Origin: Falsirhodobacter deserti
GTDB taxonomy: Bacteria; Pseudomonadota; Alphaproteobacteria; Rhodobacterales; Rhodobacteraceae
Assembly (NCBI RefSeq): GCF_004015795.1
Contig: NZ_ML137218.1
Location: forward strand, 359,548 to 423,547
DNA: 64,000 nt
Reading direction: 5' to 3'
Within the stretch, counting starts at the first letter, position 1. Each line of letters opens with the position of its first letter. A program made the translations under genes and the position numbers. This document shows, one piece after another, positions 34,525 to 44,382 of this stretch. The notes under the pieces are model-generated. The model was given only the letters and a program-made list of their open reading frames with translations. It was not told the DNA's origin and did no database searches.

Positions 34525-35070
34525 TCAGGGTTCCCCAAACGGCCGGCTGAGAAAGCGCGAACCCTTGGCGCCGAACCGCCACGGCACATCGATCCCGCGG
34601 GTGATGCCGATGCGCGGGCCAGTTGCGATCTCAACAGCGGGGCCGCGCAGGATGTGCAGCAGGTCAGTGCCGTCATCCTGCGGGCCAAGCGCCAGCGCCT
34701 GCCCGATGCAGCCGGGCCCGCTGCAGAACCGGCGCGGATCATCGGTGCCGCGCCGCGCCGCCATCTCATCCAGTCCCCAAAGCGGCTCCAGCGCGCGGAT
34801 CAGCACAGCGCTTCCGGGCTGGCATACGACGTTCAGGCACCAGTGGATCCCGTAGGAGCGATAAACGTAAGCCAGCCCCGCCGGCCCGAACATCGAAGCG
34901 TTTCGCTGGGTTGGACCGCGAAAGCTGTGCGAGGCGGGATCGTCGGCCGTATAGGCTTCGGTTTCGGTGATAAGGCCGCCGATGCCGCGCACCAAAAGCC
35001 TCGCGCCGATCAGGTCGCGGGCAACTTCGGGGGCAGGGCGGGCGAACCATTCATGCGGCAGTCGTTCCAT
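34525..35070 (-). CDS. DNA-3-methyladenine glycosylase (AAG/MPG family)
   Basis: 181 residues from [20 protein letters not shown]; further ATGs nine or more codons upstream are possible, and no candidate has a clear ribosome site. It excises alkylated and deaminated purines. Catalytic Glu is in [17 protein letters not shown], the intercalating Tyr region in [16 protein letters not shown], and [15 protein letters not shown] closes the active site. It is divergent from the BON gene. Confidence 0.93.
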   Translation of the reverse strand: MERLPHEWFARPAPEVARDLIGARLLVRGIGGLITETEAYTADDPASHSFRGPTQRNASMFGPAGLAYVYRSYGIHWCLNVVCQPGSAVLIRALEPLWGLDEMAARRGTDDPRRFCSGPGCIGQALALGPQDDGTDLLHILRGPAVEIATGPRIGITRGIDVPWRFGAKGSRFLSRPFGEP

Positions 35071-35143
35071 CCGGTAAAACCTAGGGCGGAACATCGGCCT
35101 GTCCCGCATGTTGACCCGCTGAACGGATGAAAGGAGGACTTCC

Positions 35144-35743
35144 ATGTCTGACGATCGTTATCGCGACCGCAATCCCTTCAGTGAAGAGGAGCGCGAGGAC
35201 CGACGCGCCCGCTCCGACAACTGGGTCGGGGAGGGGCGGATGGCCGGTTTCGGGCGCCTTGCCTATGACACGCCTTATCGCGGGGAACGTCCCAGCGACG
35301 ATTTCAGCAACCGCAACGCGCGACGGGATTACGATCCCTATGCCGCAGGTGACCGTTACGAGCGCCACGGGTCATCCGGCTATCGCAGGGATGATCACGA
35401 GCGCGGGTTCTTCGACCGCGCCTCGGACCAGGTGGCGTCATGGCTGGGCGACGATGATGCACAGGCCCGACGCGACGAGGATCACCGTGGCAAGGGCCCT
35501 CGCGGTTACGTCCGCTCTGACGCGCGCATACTTGACGATGTCAGCGACCGGCTGGCCGATGACCGTTGGGTGGACGCTTCGGATATCGAGGTGAAGGTAA
35601 CGGATGCCGAGGTGACGCTGACCGGCACCGTCCGTTCACGTGAACAGAAGCGCCGTGCAGAGGATTGCGCCGAGATGGTATCAGGCGTGCAGCATGTTCA
35701 GAACAACCTGCGCGTTGCAAGGCGCGACACCGAGGTGCTTTGA
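35144..35743 (+). CDS. BON-domain protein
   Basis: 199 residues. The first ~120 are hydrophilic and rich in Arg, Asp and Tyr ([37 protein letters not shown]) and look disordered. A single BON domain fills 125-195 ([49 protein letters not shown]). There is no signal peptide. AGGAGG precedes the ATG. Role unknown; BON proteins usually act in envelope or osmotic stress. Confidence 0.9.
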   Translation: MSDDRYRDRNPFSEEEREDRRARSDNWVGEGRMAGFGRLAYDTPYRGERPSDDFSNRNARRDYDPYAAGDRYERHGSSGYRRDDHERGFFDRASDQVASWLGDDDAQARRDEDHRGKGPRGYVRSDARILDDVSDRLADDRWVDASDIEVKVTDAEVTLTGTVRSREQKRRAEDCAEMVSGVQHVQNNLRVARRDTEVL

Positions 35744-35751
35744 CCTGCCGA

Positions 35752-35771
35752 GGTGCCCCTTCGGGGGCACC
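35752..35771. terminator. Hairpin between convergent genes
   Basis: Perfect 8-bp stem GGTGCCCC/GGGGCACC with TTCG tetraloop between the stop codons of the BON gene and the convergent membrane protein. No real T tract follows on either side (GCTTATT to the right), so it may be a weak terminator or an mRNA-end stabiliser. Confidence 0.55.
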
Positions 35772-35773
35772 GC

Positions 35774-36436
35774 TTATTCCGCGGGAACGGCAGCCAGACC
35801 AGCCTCGTGCCGGACCGACGGTACTACCAGACGTGCGATTGCCAGCACGATCAGCCAATAGCAGACGCCCTCCAGAACCTCCTCCAACCGGCCCGAGAGC
35901 ATGTCATAGAAGGCGGGCAGGTGGACGTCGAAATCCAGCAGCTTGCGGCCCAGCCCGTCCAGCGTTTTGGCCAGAACCCCGCAAACCATCGCAATGGCCA
36001 GCATCCATGCATCCGGCGCACCCTGACGCAGGCGCGACCACCAAAGCGGCAGGTTGCGCCGCAGGATACGCAGGCCGACCCAAAGCGTGAACAGGATCGC
36101 AAGGCCCCCGAACACCTTGGTTTCAAGCGTGCCGTCGCGGGTATAGGTGGTCAGCTTCAGCAGGCCGCTATCGGTGAACTGCTTGTCGAAATCCAGTTCC
36201 CGCGCCAGCATCAGCGCAAGGGCTGCGGGCAACTGCCATTCGCGCCAGCGATATTCGCCCGCCAGCCAGAACCACAGGATGATCGCCCCCACCAGCAGGC
36301 CGACCGAAGCTTGCTCGACCCCGTGGCCTTCGTGGAAGAACAGGTCCAGATCATGCACGAGTGCCGCCGAGGCGACCAGATAACCCAGCGTCAGCAGGGT
36401 TGCGGTTCGGGCAATGGCGGCGAAGGTGGGATGCAT
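35774..36436 (-). CDS. Uncharacterised polytopic membrane protein
   Basis: 220 residues with about five hydrophobic segments (10-28, 44-62, 107-126, 142-160, 190-208). Conserved-looking polar stretches between them include HDLDLFFHEGHGVEQ, LARELDFDKQFTDSGL and KLLDFDVHLPAFYDMLSGRLEEVLE. The acidic residues near membrane ends might bind a cation. I do not recognise the family. Upstream, 36437-36590 is 154 bases including an AT-rich stretch near 36500-36525. Confidence 0.8.
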   Translation of the reverse strand: MHPTFAAIARTATLLTLGYLVASAALVHDLDLFFHEGHGVEQASVGLLVGAIILWFWLAGEYRWREWQLPAALALMLARELDFDKQFTDSGLLKLTTYTRDGTLETKVFGGLAILFTLWVGLRILRRNLPLWWSRLRQGAPDAWMLAIAMVCGVLAKTLDGLGRKLLDFDVHLPAFYDMLSGRLEEVLEGVCYWLIVLAIARLVVPSVRHEAGLAAVPAE

Positions 36437-36590
36437 CGTAATCTCCTGTCGAAGAATGGTACCTAACCTTCCGTCATCAAAGTTACACGTTTCGTTCGCA
36501 AATCCGTTAAAAAAATCGTAACGTCAATCGCGGCCTGTTGCCGCAATGGCACATCTGGATCAGCGGAAAACTCTGCGGCATGGTGGGGCC

Positions 36591-37247
36591 ATGAAACATG
36601 CCGTCATCGTCGCCCATGGCCAACCCTCTGATCCCGAACCCGCCGCGCGGGAAATCGCGGCCCTTGCCGCGAAGGTGCAACTGCATCTGCCGGGTTGGAC
36701 CATCCGTTCCGCCACGCTGGCCGAGCCGGAGGCCCTGGCGCAGGCTGTTTGCGAAGGGGTGGGGGTAATCTATCCGCTGTTCATGGCGGAAGGGTGGTTC
36801 ACGCGCACCCACCTGCCCAAGCGGCTGGCCGATGCCGGGGGCGAGGGTTGGCGCATCCTTCCGCCCTTTGGCACCGATCCTGCCATCGCCGCGCTGACGG
36901 TGCATCTGGCGCGGGCGGTTGGGCGGCCCGTGCTGCTCGCGGCGCATGGATCATTCCGCAGCACGGCCCCGTCGCAGATCGCCCATGACATGGCCGCGCG
37001 GATCACGTCGGAAACGGGGCTTCCCGCGAAAGCGGCCTTCATCGACCAATCCCCCCAGATCGCCGAGGTGGCGGCGACGATGCCCGATGCAGCCTGCCTG
37101 CCTTTCTTTGCCGCGCGTGGAGGGCATGTGATCGAGGATCTTCCCACAGCACTGGACGAGGCGGGCTTCACCGGCCCGCGGCTGGATCCCGTGGGCCTTG
37201 ATGCACGCGTGCCCGCGATCATCGCGGCGGCGATCAGTGCGGGTTAA
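36591..37247 (+). CDS. CbiX/SirB-like chelatase-family protein
   Basis: 218 residues from MKHAVIVAHGQP. The paired alpha/beta repeats of the CbiX/SirB type are recognisable: AVIVAHGQPSDPEPAAREI, VIYPLFMAEGWFT, LLAAHGSFRSTAPSQI and CLPFFAARGGHVIEDLP. Class II chelatases of this family insert cobalt or iron into sirohydrochlorin, but no cobalamin or siroheme gene is near, so the metal and substrate are unknown. Its TAA overlaps the stop of the convergent transporter through TTAA. Confidence 0.82.
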   Translation: MKHAVIVAHGQPSDPEPAAREIAALAAKVQLHLPGWTIRSATLAEPEALAQAVCEGVGVIYPLFMAEGWFTRTHLPKRLADAGGEGWRILPPFGTDPAIAALTVHLARAVGRPVLLAAHGSFRSTAPSQIAHDMAARITSETGLPAKAAFIDQSPQIAEVAATMPDAACLPFFAARGGHVIEDLPTALDEAGFTGPRLDPVGLDARVPAIIAAAISAG

Positions 37248-38116
37248 TCAGCCACGTCCTTGTGGATGATCACCTCTGCCTGCGGATAGGCGAGGGTGAT
37301 GGTTCGCTTCAGGCCGGCGCCGATATCGTGCGCCTCGCGCAGGGGCAGGTCGCCATCCAGTTCGATATGCAGGTTGATGAAGACGCGGCTGCCGGCGGTG
37401 CGGGATTTCAGGTCGTGAAAACCGCGCACGCCGGGCCAGTGGCGGGCAAGGGTGGCAATGCCGTCCAGCAGCGCCGGATCGGCCTGACGGTCCATCAGCG
37501 CATCGAATGCTGCCCGCCCGATTCCGACTGCGCCAAGCGCCATCATCACCGCCGCCGCCAGCGCCACCACGCTGTCGATCTGCGGCAGCCCCAGCGGCCC
37601 CGCCGCCAGAAGCGAGATGATGGCCCCGATGGCAGGGATCAGATCGCCCATGTAATGCAGCCGGTCGGCGGCGATCACGCGATTGCCCGTTGCCCGCGCC
37701 ACGCGCCCCTGCCACCAGACCAGCCCCAGCGTCAGCACGATGGAGATGACCATGACCGCGACGCCCTGCGTTTCCTGATGCAGCTGCGCGGTATCATGGG
37801 CCAGCAGGCGCATCACGGCGGCCACGGCAATGACACCGGCCGAAATGAGGATGAACACGGCCTGCCCAAGCGCGACGATATCCTCGACCGAGGAATGGCC
37901 GAAAGGGTGATCCTCGTCGGCGGGGCGCTGAGCATAAAGGATGGCCGTCATCGCAGCAATGGAGATCATCAGATCCATCGCGCTGTCGGCCAGCGAGGCC
38001 GCAACCGACAGTGCCCCCGTCGCGGCAACTGCCCACAGCTTCAAGGCAACCAGCGTCCCCGCCACCCCGATCGAGGCGAAGCCGGCGCGCATCGTCATCC
38101 GCTTGGCGTCGGTCAT
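37244..38116 (-). CDS. Cation diffusion facilitator transporter (FieF-like)
   Basis: 290 residues, six membrane helices and a cytoplasmic C-terminal domain (PGVRGFHDLKSRTAGSRVFINLHIELD in part). Metal-site motifs are SLADSAMDLMISIAA (DxxxD, helix 2), HPFGHSSVEDI and DRLHYMGDLIPAIGA (HxxxD, helix 5), as in FieF/YiiP zinc-iron exporters. It starts 13 bases after the SH3 gene and is probably on the rodA transcript. Confidence 0.93.
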   Translation of the reverse strand: MTDAKRMTMRAGFASIGVAGTLVALKLWAVAATGALSVAASLADSAMDLMISIAAMTAILYAQRPADEDHPFGHSSVEDIVALGQAVFILISAGVIAVAAVMRLLAHDTAQLHQETQGVAVMVISIVLTLGLVWWQGRVARATGNRVIAADRLHYMGDLIPAIGAIISLLAAGPLGLPQIDSVVALAAAVMMALGAVGIGRAAFDALMDRQADPALLDGIATLARHWPGVRGFHDLKSRTAGSRVFINLHIELDGDLPLREAHDIGAGLKRTITLAYPQAEVIIHKDVAD

Positions 38117-38129
38117 CGCCTTGCCTTTC

Positions 38130-38642
38130 CTAATTCAGGACCTCGTCCGTCCCGACACCCCAGATATCGGCCTTGCGGACCCAGCCCTCATCCCCTTGGA
38201 TGCGCAGGTCGCACCAATGCATCGTGCAGGCCAGCAGGCTTCCGATCACGTCCTTTTCGGCCTTCAGCACCACGGGCGCATCTTCTGACGGATCGGCATG
38301 AAGATCGGCCATGTCGGCGGTGACAAGGGCGCTGCGCGAACCGGAAAGCAGCGCGTAATGCACCCAGCCGCCCGCGCCCTCGGAATCCTCGACCCGCCGC
38401 CAGTGGCCATGTTCGGCAGTGATCATAAGCGGCATGCCGTCGCGCTTGAACACCCAGTCGATCCGGTGCGTCAGGCCGGGGCCGCGGCGGGCATTCCCTT
38501 CTTCGGTTTTCAGCGTGACAAAGCGCGGCAAGGGCAGGTTCGTCACCGCCCCCACGTTTACAACGTCCGCATCCTGCGCCGCAACCGGCGAGGCCGCCAC
38601 CACAAGGGCCGCGACCAGCACCCGAAACAGTTCCTTCATCAT
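38130..38642 (-). CDS. Secreted SH3-domain protein
   Basis: 170 residues (or 169; tandem ATGs follow AAGGGGG and the second has better spacing). A signal peptide (VLVAALVVAASPVAAQ) precedes two bacterial SH3-like units: VTLKTEEGNARRGPGLTHRIDWVF in part with HWRRVEDSEGAGGWVHYALL, then ADLHADPSEDAPVVLKAE with WCDLRIQGDEGWVRKADIWGV. Such proteins bind cell-wall material in the periplasm. It lies 31 bases after rodA. Confidence 0.88.
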   Translation of the reverse strand: MMKELFRVLVAALVVAASPVAAQDADVVNVGAVTNLPLPRFVTLKTEEGNARRGPGLTHRIDWVFKRDGMPLMITAEHGHWRRVEDSEGAGGWVHYALLSGSRSALVTADMADLHADPSEDAPVVLKAEKDVIGSLLACTMHWCDLRIQGDEGWVRKADIWGVGTDEVLN

Positions 38643-38673
38643 GTCCCCCTTGCCTTTTGGGTTCTTGATATCA

Positions 38674-39813
38674 TCAGCGGGCGCGGTGAACATGGGCGCT
38701 TTGCACGATGCCGAAGGCCGTCAGCAACACCATCATGGCCGACCCGCCATAGCTGACCAGCGGCAGCGGCACGCCCACGACCGGCGCCAGCCCCATCACC
38801 ATCAGCATGTTCACTGCGAACAGGAAAAAGAACGAGGCCGCAATACCCAGAGTGACCAGCGCCGAGAAGCGGTCCCTCATCTGGATGGCCGACGAAATGC
38901 AGAAGGCGATGATAAGGACGTAAAGCACCAGAAGCGAACAGGCGCCAACAAAGCCGAATTCCTCGGCAAGTGAGGTGAAGATGAAGTCGGTGTGCTTTTC
39001 CGGCAGGAAGTTCAGCCGGCTCTGCGTGCCCTGCATGAAGCCGCGCCCTGTCCATCCGCCAGAACCGAGGGCGATCTTGGCCTGCGTGATGTGATAGCCC
39101 GCGCCAAGTGGGTCGGATGCCGGATCAAGGAAGATGTCGATCCGCCTGAACTGGTAATCGCGCAAAAGCTGCCAAGGGGTGCCCCGCGACATCAGGACCA
39201 GCGTGACCAGCCCCGTGCCCGCGCCGATGACGACGGCGAAATAGATCCAGCTGACCCCCGCGCAGAACATCACCACTGCGCCACCGCCCATCAACAGGAT
39301 GCCGGTGCCGAGATCGGGCTGCACCATCACCAGCGCCACCGGCACAAGGATCAGGATGACCGGGATCAGCACCCATATGGGGCGCGAGACCTTTCGCGGG
39401 TCCAGCCAGTCGTAATAGGCGGCCAGCATCATCACCAGCGCGATCTTCATCAACTCGGACGGTTGCAGCATGATGAAGCCGAGGTTCAGCCAGCGCTGCG
39501 CCCCCATGCCCACATGGCCCATGATATCCACTGCCACCAGAAGCCCGATGGACAGCAGATACGCCACGCCCGAAATGTTGCGCCAGAACCAGATGGGGAT
39601 CATCGCCACGATCAGCATTACCGTCAGGCCGACGGCGAACCGCTTCATCTGCGGTTCTGCCCATGTGGACAGGGTGCCCCCCGCGACGGAGTAAAGCATC
39701 AGCCAGCCGACGGCGCAAACCGTTGTCAGCAGCAGCACCAGCGGCCAGTTCAGATACAGGATCTTCCGCAGACCCGAGGGAACGGCCTGAATGCGGTATT
39801 CCAGAAAGCTCAT
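38674..39813 (-). CDS. rodA: Rod-shape-determining protein RodA (SEDS glycosyltransferase)
   Basis: 379 residues, about ten membrane helices. SEDS peptidoglycan polymerase of the elongasome working with PBP2. Motifs: RWLNLGFIMLQPSELMKIALVM, VQPDLGTGILLMGGG, KIALGSGGWTGRGFMQGTQS in part, FLPEKHTDFIFTSLAEEFG and VPLPLVSYGGSAM. The ATG overlaps the mrdA stop as ATGA. Confidence 0.96.
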   Translation of the reverse strand: MSFLEYRIQAVPSGLRKILYLNWPLVLLLTTVCAVGWLMLYSVAGGTLSTWAEPQMKRFAVGLTVMLIVAMIPIWFWRNISGVAYLLSIGLLVAVDIMGHVGMGAQRWLNLGFIMLQPSELMKIALVMMLAAYYDWLDPRKVSRPIWVLIPVILILVPVALVMVQPDLGTGILLMGGGAVVMFCAGVSWIYFAVVIGAGTGLVTLVLMSRGTPWQLLRDYQFRRIDIFLDPASDPLGAGYHITQAKIALGSGGWTGRGFMQGTQSRLNFLPEKHTDFIFTSLAEEFGFVGACSLLVLYVLIIAFCISSAIQMRDRFSALVTLGIAASFFFLFAVNMLMVMGLAPVVGVPLPLVSYGGSAMMVLLTAFGIVQSAHVHRAR

Positions 39814-41765
39814 GCCCGTCCCCTGGTGCCGGTGGCGCTGGCCAAGGTGTCGAACTGGCGCAAAGGCAGCTCCGACAAGGCGGTTTCGATGCGGGCGCGC
39901 TGGCTGGCGGGATAGGCGGACAAGGGCGGCGTGCCCCCCGTCAGGATGCGCAGCAGCACGTCTCGCAGAATCGGGGCGGCCACGGTCGATCCGCCGCCGC
40001 CATGTTCCACCACGCAGGAAACGGCCACGCGGGGATTATCATAGGGGGCAAAGCCCACGAACAGGGCATGGTCGCGCCGGTTCCACGGCAGCTGGTCGTT
40101 GCTGATCACGCCACGTGCACGTTCGGCCGCAGTGATGTTGCGCACCTGCGAGGTGCCGGACTTGCCGGCCATTGTCAGCGCCGGGTCAACGATGCGATTG
40201 GAATAACCCGTCATCCCGAAAGTGTTCGACACGGTATGCATGCCTTGGCGGACCTGCCGCAGGAGGCGCGGATCGACATCCAGAGGCGGAGCCTCAGTCT
40301 CGGGCACGTCCTGCCCGCCGATGGCCTTCACCAGCCGCGGCGCCACCGCGCGCCCCGAGGCCAGCCGCGCCGTCATCACCGCAAGCTGAAGCGGCGAGGT
40401 CAGAACATATCCCTGCCCGATAGAGGCGTTGATCGTGTCGCCCACGCGCCATTCCTGTCCATAGCTTGCCGCTTTCCATGCCTTGTCGGGCATCACGCCT
40501 TCCACAATGGCCGACATCGGCAGGTCGTGACGCTGGCCCAGCCCAAGGCGGCGGCCCATGTCGGCGATCTTGTCGATCCCCACGCGCTGCGACACGTCAT
40601 AGAAATAGACGTCGCAGCTGCGGCCAAGCGCCTCGTCCAGCGCGAGGTGGCCGTGGCCGCCCCGCGACCAGCAGTGAAAGCGCCGGCCCGCAACCTCGTA
40701 ATAGCCGGGGCAGTAAACGCGGGTTTCGGCATCGATCACCCCCGCCTCCAGCGCGGCAAGGGCAGTGACCATCTTGAACGTCGATCCGGGCGGATAAGCC
40801 CCCGACACGGTCTTGTTGGCCAGCGGGCGGTGGTCGTTCCCCGTCAGCGCGGCATAATCGCCATAGGAGATGCCGCGCACGAAAAGGTTCGGATCAAAGG
40901 ACGGGGTAGAGGAAATGGCCAGCAGATCGCCATTCGTGACATCCATCGCCACGACCGCCGCGCTTTCGGAGCCCAGACGCGCCTGCACGAAATTCTGCAC
41001 CTCGGCATCGATTGTCAGGGTCAGGTCGGCGCCCGGCTGGCCTTCCACGCGGCCCAGCTCACGCATGACGCGGCCTACGGCGTTCACCTCGATCCGCTTG
41101 GTGCCTGCCTCGCCGCGAAGGGTGTCCTCCATCCACGTTTCCAGCCCGACCTTTCCGATCTGGAACTGCGGAATCTGAAGCAGCGGGTCCGGTGTTTCCT
41201 GTTTTGCCAGATCGCGTTCGGACACGGGACCGACATAGCCGACGACATGTGCAAAATCGGCATCGAATGGATAGATGCGCGACTGGCCCACCTCGGGCGT
41301 GACGCCGGGCAGCGAGGGCGCGTTCACTGCCACGCGCGACATGTCATCCCAGCTGATACGGTCTGCCACGACAAGGGGAACGAAGGCGCTGCGCTTCTTC
41401 GCCTCATCCTCCACCCGGGCGATATCGGCATCGGTCAGGGGAATCACCCGCTGCAGCCGATGCAGCACGTCGGAGACATCGCCCGCATCCTCGCGCGTGA
41501 TGGTGATGCGGTAATTCTGTTCGTTACCCGCGATCAGCCGGCCGTTGCGATCGAAGATCTGGCCGCGATGCGGCGGAATCAGACGGATGGAGACACGGTT
41601 TTCCTCGGCCAGCATGCGGTACTGGTCGGCTTCGTCCACCTGCATGTATCGCATGCGCGCCCCAAGCACCGCCGCCACGGCGGACATTGCCCCGCCAAGG
41701 ATCAGCGCGCGCCGGGTGGTGCGGCGGGTGGTGTCGTCACTGTCGCGGTGGGCGATGCGTTTCAC
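39810..41765 (-). CDS. mrdA: Penicillin-binding protein 2 (elongation transpeptidase)
   Basis: 651 residues from a GTG that overlaps the mreD stop as GTGA; the frame runs further up into mreD without a plausible start. A short cytoplasmic tail and one membrane helix (ALILGGAMSAVAAVLGARM) lead into the pedestal (PPHRGQIFDRNGRLIAGN) and the transpeptidase domain: SxxK in YPPGSTFKM, SxN-type RSCDVYFYD, and KSGT instead of the commoner KTGT. It crosslinks sidewall peptidoglycan with RodA. Confidence 0.95.
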   Translation of the reverse strand: MKRIAHRDSDDTTRRTTRRALILGGAMSAVAAVLGARMRYMQVDEADQYRMLAEENRVSIRLIPPHRGQIFDRNGRLIAGNEQNYRITITREDAGDVSDVLHRLQRVIPLTDADIARVEDEAKKRSAFVPLVVADRISWDDMSRVAVNAPSLPGVTPEVGQSRIYPFDADFAHVVGYVGPVSERDLAKQETPDPLLQIPQFQIGKVGLETWMEDTLRGEAGTKRIEVNAVGRVMRELGRVEGQPGADLTLTIDAEVQNFVQARLGSESAAVVAMDVTNGDLLAISSTPSFDPNLFVRGISYGDYAALTGNDHRPLANKTVSGAYPPGSTFKMVTALAALEAGVIDAETRVYCPGYYEVAGRRFHCWSRGGHGHLALDEALGRSCDVYFYDVSQRVGIDKIADMGRRLGLGQRHDLPMSAIVEGVMPDKAWKAASYGQEWRVGDTINASIGQGYVLTSPLQLAVMTARLASGRAVAPRLVKAIGGQDVPETEAPPLDVDPRLLRQVRQGMHTVSNTFGMTGYSNRIVDPALTMAGKSGTSQVRNITAAERARGVISNDQLPWNRRDHALFVGFAPYDNPRVAVSCVVEHGGGGSTVAAPILRDVLLRILTGGTPPLSAYPASQRARIETALSELPLRQFDTLASATGTRGRA

Positions 41766-42301
41766 ATCCGTCTCCCCAATGCGTCGATTTCGCCGGTTGC
41801 GGGCTTGTGCAGGCCAAAGACCACGGTCGTCACCAGAACAACCAGCGGATAGGACGCGATCGTGGCCGCCACGCCCATCATCGCATACCCCAAGGTGACC
41901 TGCGGAAGAAAGGCCATCGCGAACACGAAACGGTAGGCCAGTTCCATCCCGAATATCAGCCCCGCGGCCACCAGCCATTCGCTAAGGAAGTTGGATTCGC
42001 GCGCAAAGGCGACGCGGCGGCGCAGGAATTCCGTCGCCAGCACCGAGATTGCGGCCCAAAGCCCCGGCGGGCGCATCAGAAGCACATCCTCTGCCAGTAC
42101 CACGATGGCAATCAGCCATGCCCGCATCGTGTCAGGGCGCCGAAGCGTCCATGCCAGCGTCACGCAAAGCAGCAGGTCCGGCCCCGGCCAGCTGTCCGCC
42201 TCCCTGCCCAGCGGCATCAGGCGCACGAGGATCAGCACCAGCGCGATCAGGACAAAGGCAAGCCGGTGGATCCAGCGCCCCGTCCGGCCCGACCCGGTCA
42301 T
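41762..42301 (-). CDS. mreD: Rod-shape-determining protein MreD
   Basis: 179 residues with five or six membrane helices (LAFVLIALVLILVRLMPLG; LLLCVTLAWTLRRPD; WLIAIVVLAEDVLLMRPPGLWA). The RPPGLWA region after an acidic helix is typical of alphaproteobacterial MreD. It overlaps mreC and mrdA by four bases on either side. Confidence 0.9.
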   Translation of the reverse strand: MTGSGRTGRWIHRLAFVLIALVLILVRLMPLGREADSWPGPDLLLCVTLAWTLRRPDTMRAWLIAIVVLAEDVLLMRPPGLWAAISVLATEFLRRRVAFARESNFLSEWLVAAGLIFGMELAYRFVFAMAFLPQVTLGYAMMGVAATIASYPLVVLVTTVVFGLHKPATGEIDALGRRM

Positions 42302-43203
42302 GGTGCGGCCTGCGAAACAAGGGGCGGAAGTTCGGGCGTGACGGGAAGCGGCGGGGTGATCAACTCTCCCGGATCGGTGGGGACGGGGCGTTCGCCCATC
42401 CGCAGCACGCGCAGGAATTCCAGCCTTGCATAATCGGCGGCAAGGCGCACGCGCAGGCGGCGGTCGGGCCGCTGGGCAACCTCGCCCACCAGAAGATCCG
42501 AAGGAAACACCGATCCGTCACCCGAAGTGACAACACGATCGCCCGGCCGCACCAGATCGGGCTTTTCCAGAAACTCCAGCACCGGGGTGCCGGTGTTGTC
42601 GCCCGAAAGAATGGCCCGTTGCCCCGAAGGCTGGACCATCACCGGAATGCGGCTGCTGGAATCGGTCAGCAGGATCACGCGGCTGGTCTGGTTTCCCACG
42701 CCCGAGATGCGGCCCACAAGGCCGACCCCGTCCATCGTGGCCCAGCCGTCGCGGATTCCGTCGCGGCTGCCCACGTTCAGCAGCACCGACTGGCGGAAGG
42801 GAGATCCGCTGTCGGCCAGAACCTTGCCCGTCACATGCGTCAGTTCGGGATCCAGCCGCACCTGGTTCAGATCCAGCAGCTTGGCGTTCTGTTGTTCCAG
42901 CTGAAGCGCGGCTTCCTTCCAGGCGCGCATCTGCTGCAACTCGCGCCGCAGTTCCTGGTTCTGTTCATAGATGCGGACATAGGATTGCGCATCATCGACC
43001 ATGTTGGCGATCTTCGTCACAGGCGTCATCGCCCAGTCGAAACTGGGCACGAAACGATCGACCAGCGCGGCGCGAAGCTGTTCGACGCGCACGCTGTCGA
43101 TCCGCCAGAACATGAAGATCGTCAGCAAAAGCAGGACCAGCCCGCCGACAAGGATGCGTCGCAGGGGGCGGGTGAACTGGTCATGTCCGGTATCCCTTGC
43201 CAC
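42298..43203 (-). CDS. mreC: Rod-shape-determining protein MreC
   Basis: 301 residues. A membrane helix near residue 20 (ILVGGLVLLLLTIFMFWRI) is followed by a coiled coil (65-110, YEQNQELRRELQQMRAWKEA) and the periplasmic beta-barrel domain (GLVGRISGVGNQTSRVILLTD, GDRVVTSGDGSVFPSDLLVGEV in part). The C-terminus is Pro-rich. It connects MreB to the PBP2/RodA complex. Confidence 0.95.
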   Translation of the reverse strand: MARDTGHDQFTRPLRRILVGGLVLLLLTIFMFWRIDSVRVEQLRAALVDRFVPSFDWAMTPVTKIANMVDDAQSYVRIYEQNQELRRELQQMRAWKEAALQLEQQNAKLLDLNQVRLDPELTHVTGKVLADSGSPFRQSVLLNVGSRDGIRDGWATMDGVGLVGRISGVGNQTSRVILLTDSSSRIPVMVQPSGQRAILSGDNTGTPVLEFLEKPDLVRPGDRVVTSGDGSVFPSDLLVGEVAQRPDRRLRVRLAADYARLEFLRVLRMGERPVPTDPGELITPPLPVTPELPPLVSQAAP

Positions 43204-43221
43204 GGTATCCTCGGTTCAGGC

Positions 43222-44316
<1,095 letters not shown>

Positions 44317-44320
44317 TTAT

Positions 44321-44360
44321 AAAAAGCCAAAGGGCAAAGCGAAAGGCTCCGCTTTGCCCC
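44321..44360 (-). terminator. Terminator after leuA
   Basis: Reading leftward, a 10-bp stem GGGCAAAGCG/CGCTTTGCCC with an 8-base loop is followed by TTTGGCTTTTT. It ends leuA transcription before mreB, showing that mreB has its own promoter in 44257-44330. Confidence 0.88.
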
Positions 44361-44382
44361 TTCACGTAATAATCAGCGGGGA

